A stretch of DNA of 64,000 bases from assembly GCA_013400975.1 (NCBI GenBank), contig WBMZ01008618.1, positions 1-64,000 of the forward strand. The letters are read 5' to 3'. Positions 11,901 through 23,900 of the stretch are shown in pieces; positions within the stretch are counted from its first letter, which is position 1; every line of letters begins with the position of its first letter. Below the pieces are notes generated by a model, which was not told the origin of the DNA, did no database searches, and was given only the letters and a program-made list of their open reading frames with translations. The position numbers and the translations under genes were made by a program. Source of the stretch: Atrichornis clamosus. Its lineage: Eukaryota > Chordata > Aves > Passeriformes > Menuridae.

Positions 11901-14900
11901 GAGATGTTTCATAATCTTCTGGATGCCAGCCTTGGTCTCGAGTTTTTCCACAGTTTCTGCAAAGTTTTTCACTGTGATGTAGTGGCAGTGAGCCTGGAAA
12001 ACAAATGCAATCAACAGTGAATGCACCTCAAAACACTTTTAGTAGGCCAAGTGACTCAAATGTTCTTGCAAAGAATATAAAACCTTTTCATTTCCCTGGC
12101 ACTTCTCCAGTCTGTATCCTTTGTTTGCTGGGTGACCAGGCCTTTGGCATTCATGGCTTACAGCGACAGCAGAAGACAGAATGTGTAAACAGTCAACACT
12201 GTGGTATTTGTAAACTCCAGAAAACTGCTTCAGAAATTATGGTAGTACTTATTCTAAATATTTCTGATGAATATCCCAAAGAGTCTGTGCAAAAGAAACT
12301 CATTGGAATGCTTGTGTTGACCTCTGGCAAGTGAGTGTTGGTTGTACATCAACAGGAGAAAACTTTTGTTGAAGACCATGGGCTCATTGTACTTTGGGAT
12401 CAGTGTTTCCAAGGCTTCAGTTCTGGGAACATCATTGTCACAGAAGAACAAATTTATCTCCTGCTTTTGTGGTTTTAAGTAAACTGGTAATTTCTGGGTC
12501 AGATACCAGCAGAGTGTCTGACTGACAAATAACAGAAATACAAGTTGAGGTCCAGACCAGATGAATGAGGCTGACCCCACCTGTCTGTGGGGTGACTTTT
12601 GCTACGCTGACACTGCTGGGGGTGGTTGGTGGTGCTGGGATCTGTGTGGGTTCACTCCCCCACTGCACAGTTCTCCAGCTGTGGGTGTAAGCATGGCACA
12701 CCTGCACTGCAGCTCTTCCTGCTGGCAGGCACAGTGAAGCAGCGTGGAGGCCAGTGTGGACTGCAGAATCAGCCTGAGAAGCTGAGTGTCTACTCAAGCA
12801 ACTAACCTCTGTGGGGTCTGCCCAGTGTCAGGGCCACTGAGAGCTGGCACGCATCAGTTCATATATCGCCATGCCAGATGTGTGGGTGAGTCTCCAGGGA
12901 AGGTGTGGAATAAGAAGTAAATACAGAACTGTCCCCAGAAGGCACCAGTATATCAAAACTTTAAAGTAACGGGGCAGACTCAAGGGTTTTGGGTGACCTT
13001 TCCTGTCCCTGAAATACCTAAGAAACTTTGGGGGCCCAGATCCCATTCTCTGAAGAGTCTTGGAGCACAGTTACCATTGCCAGTACCACAGCCAGCCCTC
13101 TGCACGTTAGGCTCTTCAGAGATAGTTAATGATGTTAAAACAAGTTGTGGATCTGTTTCAGAATCTTTCCTTCCTCAGGGGGAGAGGGAGGGAGGAAGGA
13201 AGGAAGGAAAGAAAGAAGACTTCACCATAATGGTAGAGGAATTGCACTTAATTGCATATTGAAACAAGAATTTTGGGTTTTGGAGATACAGCACTATCAA
13301 CAAGATTAGCTTCCATTAATATTTAGGGCTTTTATCCCCTCTTGCTTTCTTTTCTGCTTAGTTCTGTGCTAGCCCTTGTTTTGGCAAACAAAAGCTGCTG
13401 TCTCTATCCTACTTAAGCTGAAAGCATCTCTTACTAATTTGACTCTGATTTGGTTTTTCTTTCAGTAATAATTAACATTGCACTTATCACTGGTTTTCAC
13501 TCTTTTCCCTGCAGTTACCTTTCTCTGGGAGAGAGGCAGATGGAAGAAATACCAGACATGTTTCACCCTTGCTGTGACTCCACCAGCTTTCAGTGGGGTG
13601 GCTTTGGGAAGACTCCTCTGGGAGCCAGAAATGCTGAATTCTTATACAAAGATGAGGCTTTGGCTGAAGATGGTGGGGTTTTGTTGCAGGATATGGGAGG
13701 TCTGATTCTGCCAATAGTGGCAGCATAACTGTGAATGTATTTTTTTCCCTTTCATTTCTCCTAGTCTTTTTTTCTACCTGGCCCATTCAGACAGCAGATT
13801 TTTCAGATCAGGAGTTGCTTCTTACTATGACTTTCCCACCATGCAGACCACACTGATGGTCTTTGTGGTGTCTCTTAGATGCCAGCAGAAAACAAACAGC
13901 ACCGAGGCTTTAAGCTAATCCTGCCAATTCTGTTGCATGTTGTTTCATAAAGACAAATGTCAGATAAGCAGATGCATTTTGCTAACCTTTGCAGCCTGCA
14001 CCAGCTGCACTGTGCACTGGTTCCACGCGTCGTGCTTTTTGATTCCAGACTGAATCAAGTCCTGTAGTTTTGCTGCCGTGCTGCTTATGAGCCTGGAAGA
14101 TTGAAAAAGCACAAAGCATATTGTATGTGAATGCAGCATCCCACATGCATGAGTTTGTACTTGGGAGTTGTGTGACTGAAAGGCAAACTGGCATTTCTGA
14201 CAGCTGGAGTTACCTACACCCAGTATGAGTTAACTTAGGTTATGCAAAATCTAAGTTGGGAGAAGAACCCAGAACACCCTGGTACTGAAGGATTTCTGCC
14301 TTCTCAGCTTCCAGGGTAGTTTACCAGGGGTTGGCTGAGCTTTTCTTGTGTGTGTGTAAAGAGAGTTTGCCAAACAAACAGTAATAATGGACTCCTGTTA
14401 CATTATGTTTCTCCTTTTCTACACAGGGATTCAATTCCTGTTCCTATTGATACCAAAACTTTTGGAAAAGTGGTTCTGTTTTTACACTGGTTTCAATGGC
14501 AGCAGGGTTGTCTGTTTATCTGGTTTTCAGAGGTGACACCTATACAGCCCATGATCGTGTACATAATTCTGAGACCACTCACGGTACCATTTTTGTTTGT
14601 GTTGAGTTGCTGAATGTGTAGTTGAAAGGCTACAGACAGAATGAGAGGCTCTGTGTTTGCTGTGGTGTAAATGGAAAACAAATATCACTCTCTCAGGTAA
14701 GTGAAATTTTAACATTCTATATAGAATTGCTCAGGGTCCAGTTGCCTAAAGGTTTTACTGGATGGTAACTCAGTGATGTGGTCTGGGTTTTACTTTAATA
14801 GTGCCACCAGCTCTATGGAGTGTAGTTTGGTAGCATGTGGCTTAAGAACTTCTGAGTGTGAAAGCTTCTAGTGAACACCTGACATGGCTGTTAATCCTGT

Positions 14901-17900
14901 GTAGCCTTCCTTTTCTCTTTCAGGAACAGATGGTGCCAATCCTTGTGTGACTTATGTTATTTTACCTCCTTTTAAAGCAGGCAAGAAGCTGAGCTCTTAA
15001 CACATTCCTGATGTCAAAGAGAGAAACCCTGTCTCCCATCCTCCATACTGACCTGACTGCCACGTGTTGATAGGCCTCAGTGTAAATATCTGGACTGAGA
15101 AAATCCAACTTGTTCCTGGCTGGACACTTCCCGGGTTTCACTGCAGCCAGATAAGTGACAGATGGTGGCACAGGCTGGCCAGCGCTGGCTGCCATGAAGC
15201 ACTTAATCAGAAACCTGGGAAAAGGGCAACAGTGAGAGCAGGGTATGGTGGTGATCTCCACGCAGCACCGTCATTCGAAAAGTAAAGTGGGCTCAGGTGA
15301 GGAGCAGCAAGGTGTGACCCATCCCATCAGTGGTCCAGAATGGACTCAAACAGGTTTTGTTTTGCATGTTGCTCACAATACCCTGATCAGTGGTGGGACT
15401 CAGGAGTGTCCTGTCTACCTTGTTTAATGCCACTGCAATCCATAATGGTAACTTTTTCAGCAGAAACTTGCTTTGGCTATGAGCTGTCTCAGCAGCCTGG
15501 TGATTAGATACATTATCAACTTTGCAACCTGAGTCTCAATGCCCTGGGAGTCTTAGTGGTGATTTGGTCTAACTAACCCCCTGTGGTCCCCAACACACAG
15601 TCACATTATGTTAACAAACATGAGACCCTTTCTTGGAGATGGTGTATAAGGAGCATTCCGCACTCCCTTATTTTTTTGGCACCTCTGCTATGAGGTAGAC
15701 TGACCAGGTCTGGAATTAAAAGGTTACAAGGTTTCTCTTGACCTTGCTGTTGATCTTGCAAGAAGCAGTAATGAGTGCAGAAATGTCTGCATGCAAGCAC
15801 AGAGTTACATGGTAGCTCTGACCCTGGGAAGAGCACTGGTTTTCTCCTTCTAGTAAAAACACGTTATTAAAAGTTCAAGCAGCTGTACTTTCTTTCTCCT
15901 GCATTTCATCTACTCTGGAGAATCATCACTCTGCGTGTTTGGAGGGAAGTGGTGTTGTTGGAGCATGACTCATCCACTTTCAGCATCCAACAACTTTGCT
16001 TCTCTGAATTAACCTCACTTTACCAATATTGTGTTACATTGTACCACTGTTACATTGGTTGCCTACAAAATAAACCACAAAACTTGCACAGCAGTGCCTT
16101 TGCTGTGCTACGAGGCAAAGAGGAAAATGAGGTTATGCAGAACAGCACCTGCATTCGTCCCCAAACCAAAAATAGAAGAGATAATCCAATTCCCACATAC
16201 CTCCATGCCTGTTAGACTGAAGACATGAATAGTTTATGTCCTGAGCTGTATTTTTAGAAGGTGCTGTGAGAAAGGAGTAGCTGGTTTTACTGGTTTTGGA
16301 GAAGAAATGCTAGAGGCTGAATAAATGAGGGGCAGGCTTTCAGATGAACACATTTGAATTGTTACCTGGCAGTTTGCAGGAGCAAAATAGTGTTTTCCCC
16401 TTCATAAATACAAGAGGCAAGTATTTTGGTATAGAGGGAAGGAAGTCCACTCAGCAGGGAGTAGCCATGTCCCCCACAGGCCCGGAGGCAGACCTCCACT
16501 CCTGCAGTGCAGCACTGAGTGATCACGGCTTTAAAGCCCGAAGACAGTGCGTGGAGCTGTTAAAAAAAGAGAGAAAAAGGCAGAGTGTTACTGGTGGAAT
16601 CCTCAGAATAAGCTTAGTTTTTAAATTTTGTGCACTTCCTGGGCATTAAATCCATGTCAGGTCCCCCTTTGCATGCTGGTAGCAGCCAGCTCCCTCAGCC
16701 TGGCCTTTGGTATCTGCCTGGGACGCTGCACGTGCTCCTGCTGGGCACACTGTGGTCAGTTTATGCATCCTTGGGTTCCTCACAGGCAGTTCTGGCTTTG
16801 GCCAACTTTTTTCAGAGTGTGTTAACACTTCAAACTCTCGATTGCAAAATATTCTGTTCTGTCTAAAAAGTCACATTTTTGGGTTTGGCTCAGAACTGAG
16901 TATTTGCATGCGCATTGTAGATGAAGTTGCGAAATAACACTTTGTGCCACCAGCTACTTGGAATGAGGTTTTAGCAAATGGACATGCTTTTCAAGGACTT
17001 TTCACTCTGCAATAGTTCCCAAAACAAAAACTTTGGGGCGGTAGAGCGAATGCTGTTGCTGACTGGTTGTGGATGTGGGACGTGTCGTCTGAGTTCTTAG
17101 TGCTTCCTCTTTCTCCAGTTCTCTAGTGGTGAGAGGAATGCTTGTCCAGTTTGCTAAAATACTCTGATATTTGGAGAGCAGAAATGATGTATGAGCTAAT
17201 CCTGCTGCAGCTCACCTCTGGCAGCATGTCAAAGTTCTTCCGGTGGACCTCTCTGTAGCCCCTGTTGAGTAACTCCTGCAGGTAGTCGTTGATGAAATGA
17301 AAGGCATAGGCTGCTGCCAACTGGGGCAGCAGTTTCTCTTGCTGAGTCTGGTAGTCAAGGATTTTTGCTTCTTGTTCCCTGTTGGAAGACAGCTGTTGTA
17401 GCAGGGAAAGTGTGGACACAGGCATAGCTACTGTTACTTTACCTGCTGCAGAATGAAAAATGGCATTTTTATTATCAAGCAGCAGTGTGTGAACAGGATG
17501 GAGCTGATGGTGTGGCAGCAAATCTGCCCAGCTCACTGAGCTGTTGGAGAAATAAACCCAAAAAAGCCTAACAGTGTAGAAAAGGTTCTGAGTGGTCAGT
17601 CAGTACACAGGGGAACAGGGACTGCAGGAGAGAAAGAGAATGAAGCCTTCAAGGACAGCAAGTTGTTGGGTGTCCCAGGGGAGGCAGTGGCATTGCACCC
17701 TCATAAACTTCAACTTTTCAAATGGAATCTGTGACCCTGGGTGTAGATATGTTTTCCTGAAAATATTTGAGTCTAAATTATTTTAAGCTTTCTGAGGTTT
17801 TTTTGGATGTTCTTTATCACTTTTGCTGTGGTTAGTACATTTAGGGCTTCAATCGATGGAATTGGTTATTGCAATGGTTCAGCTGCTGTGCTCTTCTCTT

Positions 17901-20900
17901 TGGTTCTTGTTTGAACCAAACCACGTTTTCATTAGGATCTTTCTGCTTTTGAAATGTGATTTAAATGGAAGTTTTTGTAATCCATTCAAATTAAAATATC
18001 TCTTTAAAAATAATGGGAATTCAGCCCTGAATACAATTCAGTATTTAAAGTGTGGATATTGGATTTTTTTTTAACGTTGCATCCACTAGTAAGATGGTAT
18101 GGAATAAGAATTTAGCAACTTGTCCCCTTTGCCTGGATTCTGCTGAGTTATGGGATTACAGGGGAAGGCCAGTTATAAAAAAATAAGTTGCCTCTGTGGA
18201 CCACTGAACTATTCAAAGTATGAAACTTATCTTGCAAAGAACTGTAAACATTCTCTTGTACTTTGACTGAAGCTCGCTAATGTAAATAACGGCGAAGCGT
18301 GTTTATCATGCCCTGTCTGGGCCAGGAAATCAGCCAGTGATGGGCTGAAAGATAAGGTGATGAGTAGAAATACAAACTGGGGTGGGGAACACGGTGTACA
18401 GTCCCCTTCCCACTGCTGTGGGATGCATGGCATTACCCGGGCTTTAGCTTGGACTGCCGGCGAACGGCGGAGTATCGGATGGCGATGGTGCAGGCTTTCA
18501 TCAGGGGTGTCAGAACCTCGTCTGAAATGAGGGAAATGCGCACCGTGGTCATTGTGAAATAATTAATCTTCTGTGACCCCTGTCTCACATAGGTGCCATC
18601 TGGTCGAACCTAGAGTAGAGAGATTGTGTCAGATGCTGCCTTCTCCAGTACTACTGTGGCTGTGTAATTGCTATGCACAGAATAAAATGGACATGAAAAT
18701 CCTTCACTGAATGCAAACAATGCTTTTATGCATGATGGATGAAAGATACCCATTTGAAGAGATGAACTCGTACTGTTTCTGGCTGAGATAGATTCTGCCT
18801 GCCCCGTGACCCCAGCCTCTGAATGTTGAATTCTTGGCACTAAGTTTTATTTAGGAATCAGGTAATTTCTGCCCTTGATAAAACCTCGGAGACTTGCAGA
18901 CACCTCAAAGGAAGATTTTTGTCCCAAATTTAGACAGGTCCCTGTTGTCTCTCTGTCTGACAGTGAGTCTGTGATGTGAATCCACACGTACCTCACAAAA
19001 CTTGCTCAGCATGTTCTCCCTGGGGATGTGCACATTCTTCAGCAGGAGGTAGCCATTGTCAATGTGCTCAAAATTCATTTTGGGACCAATGTCTCCTGCG
19101 GTTATGCCTGCAGCATAGGAGAAAATGTAGCCTGCTTACTTCCACTTGAACTTTTTGCTTCCCATTTTGTGTCAGGGCAGGAACCTCAAAGGAAGGGCAT
19201 GTTCAGCTCTGCGTCTTCCCCAGCATGGGTGATCTTGCCTGAGGGGTTGCATTCAAATGCCCTGTGGTAATTTGTTTCCGTGATCCATTGACAGATGGAT
19301 CTGTGCTGGCTGAGGTCAGAACTGAGGTGTTAATGCAGAGGTGCTCAAAGCAGTCCAGGCTTCTGGTTAAGACAAAGGCTTGGTCTGGATATGGCTGAGG
19401 ATACATTACATTTCCCTTTAGATAAGAAGGTTGGGGTTAATGATGACTATGCCTTGGGTATCTGTCTTGGCTTGGTTTTGGCAATTACAACTCTCCCTGG
19501 GCCCAGTGTTTTAGAAAACATTTAAAGGCAAAATAGGCAGAGCACCTGCACAAGTGCTGCAGTGTCTGAGGTAGTTTACCTGGGCAGAGGGAGTGGTCCT
19601 GCAGGCTGCGTATCTGCACGATGAAGGGATGGATGCCATAGCACTTCCCGTGGATGTACAGCTGAGCAAAGACCACTGTGTGGGTTGCTGATCTTCCCAC
19701 TGTGAGAAGAAAAAAGCCCCATTCCCTTAAGACAAGGTACAGCACAAGCACTTCCACAGTTAACAGAGGTCAGTACTAATTATGTGTTGGGTCTAAGGTA
19801 TGGGTCAGCACAAGTGTGAGCCACAGGCACTGAAACCTAAATCTGAGGCTGCTCTTAGCTCTCAGAAGTTGCACCATCATTCTGCCTCTGTTGCTGCCCA
19901 TGAGGTTTGGATTAAGTTTTGTATCAGAAGATGAGGAAAAACAAGCAGTTAAAACTCAAGCAGTGCTGAGAGAGTGGGAGGTGCTGTGGCTGTTGCAGTG
20001 ACTCCAGTTATTTTCTGTAAAATACCTTCCTGAAGGGAGCCAAGAATTTCACACTTGAATCCTTTATGCTGAGACTGTCTGATGAATCAAATCCTTTATG
20101 CTGATGACCTCCCTGCAGTTCTTGGTTGTCTGAGTATTACTTACAAAGAAGAGAAGATTTATTCCTGCAGAGGCAGGAGTTTACCTGAGTGAAGTTCTCC
20201 AACCCTGCCACTCAAGGGGTTTTTGTAGATGATGGTGGCTCCCTTGTGGCCTTTGAACTTGGACAAACCTCGTTCTCTTGCTTGCCTCTTGATGTGTGTA
20301 TCTCTTTTTGAAGTCCTCTGCTAACACAGGGCTTAAACAGAGTAGATGGACTAACCGAAGGAGGCAAACGAGGAAAACCAAAATATTTTTGTGGTACTTA
20401 CTGTCTCCAGGCCACCACTTCATGGCAGAGATCTTTGGTGTGTTCAGTATAAACTCCTGAGTAGCAGTATCAAAGACTGCTGTTGTTTCCAAACCCTGAA
20501 GATAAGTACCTTTAAAAAAGAAATTAAAAAAAAAAATCTGTCTAGGTATCAATCTCCTGGTGTATCACAGGGATGGAGAGAGCGAGGGATCCCTGTAGGC
20601 CGGTGTGGGTATTATCAGGGTTTTGTGGTTCACTCTTCTGATGAGAATTGTGGATCAGAACCCCACCAGCCATCCCAGTCAAGGATGGACAGTTTGGACT
20701 CCAATTCCCATGAGAATCTAGGCTGCAGCCTCGTGTCCTATGGAAATGGTGTGTTCTCCCTGCAGCCTTACCGTGTCCCAGTTCAGTCTGGGCGTAGCTT
20801 CCAATGAGCTTGTGCTGGGTGGCCAGAGGAATCCACTTGGCAATTTGTTTGTCTGAGCCCAGCACTGAAATACTTCTCATGAAGACGCGGTGCAGGAGGA

Positions 20901-23900
20901 ACGCGACATCTCCTGACAGTGCCCTGCGGAGAAGGCACAAGGGGTGTTTTTGAGGGGCTGAAGTTCCAGGCATGTGATGAATGAGGCAGTGGCACTGCGG
21001 TGGTCACCAGACAGTACCACCAGCTGCCTTTGATTTCTGCCTTGTCATACCTTGCCCAGAGTCCAGCATCAGCACAGTGTTGCAGGAAAACTGCTCTCCC
21101 AAGCTGCTTTTGTTTCTTAATTCATAAAAGAGTTTGCTTACGTGTTGCTCAATCATTATGTCACTTGCTCTTGGAGGAGCTATCTGTTCTGAGTAGCAGA
21201 GCTAAAAGCACAGCCCAGCTCCAAAGCTCCCGTGGCTCTGAGGCTTGTGAGCCTTTTGCATTTTTATTTTACTTCATAGGAATTTTTCCCTGATTATTTA
21301 AGTCACATTTTGACTGAAACTGAACTATAAAGAAAAAGCAAAACACCACCCTACTTAAAAAATCCCAAACCCTGGCATTTCACTGTGGGGTACACTAGAC
21401 TGAATTACACATGTAGGTATCTGGGACCTGGATTTCCTGAATCCTCCCCTTCCCATTCTGGGGAAATACCTTGCTATGTTGGGTTTGTTGCTGTACTTTT
21501 CGCTGTGTTTGCTGTATGTTGCTGTTAGTGAACAATATTGGGATTCAGGGAGATCTGGCCTTAATTGAGATGTTGTTTTCTTGTGGAAAAATTCAAATAC
21601 ATCCATGTAACACCTGGTTTATTGTCTAGTCAGGTCCTCTACCATCACCATCTACATACATAAAGAGCACTATTCCAGAAGCTGTGTATGGGAACTTGGG
21701 TACAGTGATTTCCATGGCACAAATCAGAAATTAACTTGTTTTAAGCTTTTCTTGTGTGTGAGAAATCCTAAGAAAACATGAGGAATATGACTATATCCCT
21801 CTTCCTGGGATTCCTCAGAATATGGCTGAATCACCACAGATACAGGTACATGTACAAGTGGCTGTGCTATTCTCAGTAGCTGGGTGGCTGTTAGCACGTT
21901 GCTTTACTGCAGTGCTCTAGAGAGCATCTCCTTTCACGTAGATACCTTTTATTGTTAACAAATGACTCTGACCTTTCTTTTATACTGGCCCTGGGAGAGA
22001 ATTAATCATGCTGAAACAGTGTGGGGGGGAAATATGAACAAAGAAGTTAAAGGGAAATTGCTTTGATTAACAGAAAATGACTTAATGAATCCTTGGCAGA
22101 TTGGCCAGAAATAATGTTCCTTTAGCTGTGATTTGAAATGCTGGATTTTAAATTGTGTGAGTGATTCACTGTGCCTGGCACTGGAGCACCAGGATTTTGT
22201 CATAAAAGCTTGGTGCTCACCTGGTGTTTCATCAGGCAAGAGCTGCCCTGCCAGACAGCTCTGCTCCTAATCCAGCAAATGGGACAACTTCAGGCTGCAG
22301 CCTTTGCCATCAGGGGGCCTGATAAAAGCACACCTGGGTGGGAGAAGGAATGGAGTTTCGTCGGATTTAAAAAATCTGCTGGGATTTTTTTACTTCTGAG
22401 GGAGCAGTGGAGAGCTGCTTTTTAATGGGAATATAATGATGCGGTCCAAGAGCTCTTGATGGCACATTTCCCCCTTCATTAGTTCCTCTCGCTGTAGGCA
22501 GTGAAGAGTTTAGCATAAAAAATTATCATTTTTCATATGATGGGGACAAACTTTTTAGCAGAGCCTGTTACCATAGGGCAAGGGGTAATGTTTTTAAACT
22601 AAAACCAGGTAGATTTAGACTAGACATAATGACCTTTTTTCAATGAGCATGGTGAAACACTGGCACAGGTTGCTGGGAGAGCTGGTGGATGCCCCATCCC
22701 TGCAAACATTCCAGGTCAGGCTGAACGGGGCTCTGAGCAACCTGATCTAGTTGAAAATGTCCTTGCTCGTTGCAGAAGGTTGGACTAGATGACCTTTAAA
22801 TGTCCCTCCCAACCAAGCTGTGCTGTGATTCTATGAAATGCTGGAAAGTGGCTCTGAGTGTCAGCAGTGCTGTGGAAGGGACAGGCATTGCCCTTCTGAG
22901 TGACACTTCTGAACTGTACCTTCCAGCTGGGCACGTGACCCCACAGGCAGACAGCGTGCCCTGGGCAGCAGCCAGCCAGGAATTGAATTAGCAAAGGGGA
23001 AAAGGAGGGGCAAGCAATTGAAATGTGGGGCTCAACCCCAAGCAGAGTGTTAAGAAAACCTTTTAAGGGAAGTATTGTGACAATATTTTATTCCCATTTA
23101 CCTACAAACTAAGGTGAGATTTTTCTTTGAGTTTTTCTTGCCCTTTAATAAAATACAAGTTTTCCAGAGACACAAAATGTCATCTTTAATTTATCTAGAA
23201 GTCAGTAATGTAACTGAAACAGCACCACTTCAAATTCTGGTTGTACATTAAAAAATGTCTGAGGGGTGGTATGAGAGCTGCAGCACAAGTAAGGAGGTTG
23301 TTGAAGTGGGAATATCATGGTGTGAACTGCTGTGATCTATCACGCTGTACCCATGTGCTGCTCTCTGAGAAGTTCACTGTTGTGTACTACCATTTTTCCT
23401 TTTCCCAAGTGTGCTGCTAAAGTAAAAACCTGCAGCACCTTTTTATCCAAACCTGCTCTGTCAGCTGTTTGCCTCTCCCAGCCTTTGCTAAAGCTGATTC
23501 TTGTTGGCATACAAAGCTTATAACAAAAAATTAGTGATAGATTAAAAAAAAATTAGAAATCACCTGTAAATGTACTTATATTCAGGTCCGTTCTCAGTCC
23601 ATCCCATCTCATGCATCTTTTTCTGGAGGTGAACACCCTTCCTGACTGCTGCTTCGTACCTCTCATTCTGGGTCTGGAAATACTGATTTTCTCTGCTAAA
23701 TACAGGGTCGGATTCGATAGCTTCGACTGCAAAGCAACACAGAAGAGTTGGTTCTCCTGGGGCTGAGGAAGTGCAGGTAATGCCTCGAGCCACGTTTGGG
23801 AGGAGCGGGCAGGACTGGACTCATGGATACTGATGCTGTGACTTTTAGGGTGCCTGCAGGCAGGTTTTATTTTGCCAGGTCTGGCTCCCATGGCTGTCAC

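Noticed and set aside
20542..20973. 143-codon minus-strand open frame as a separate gene
   Set aside because: It contains ACOX2 coding exon 3 (20772-20923) and reads through both splice sites into intron sequence.
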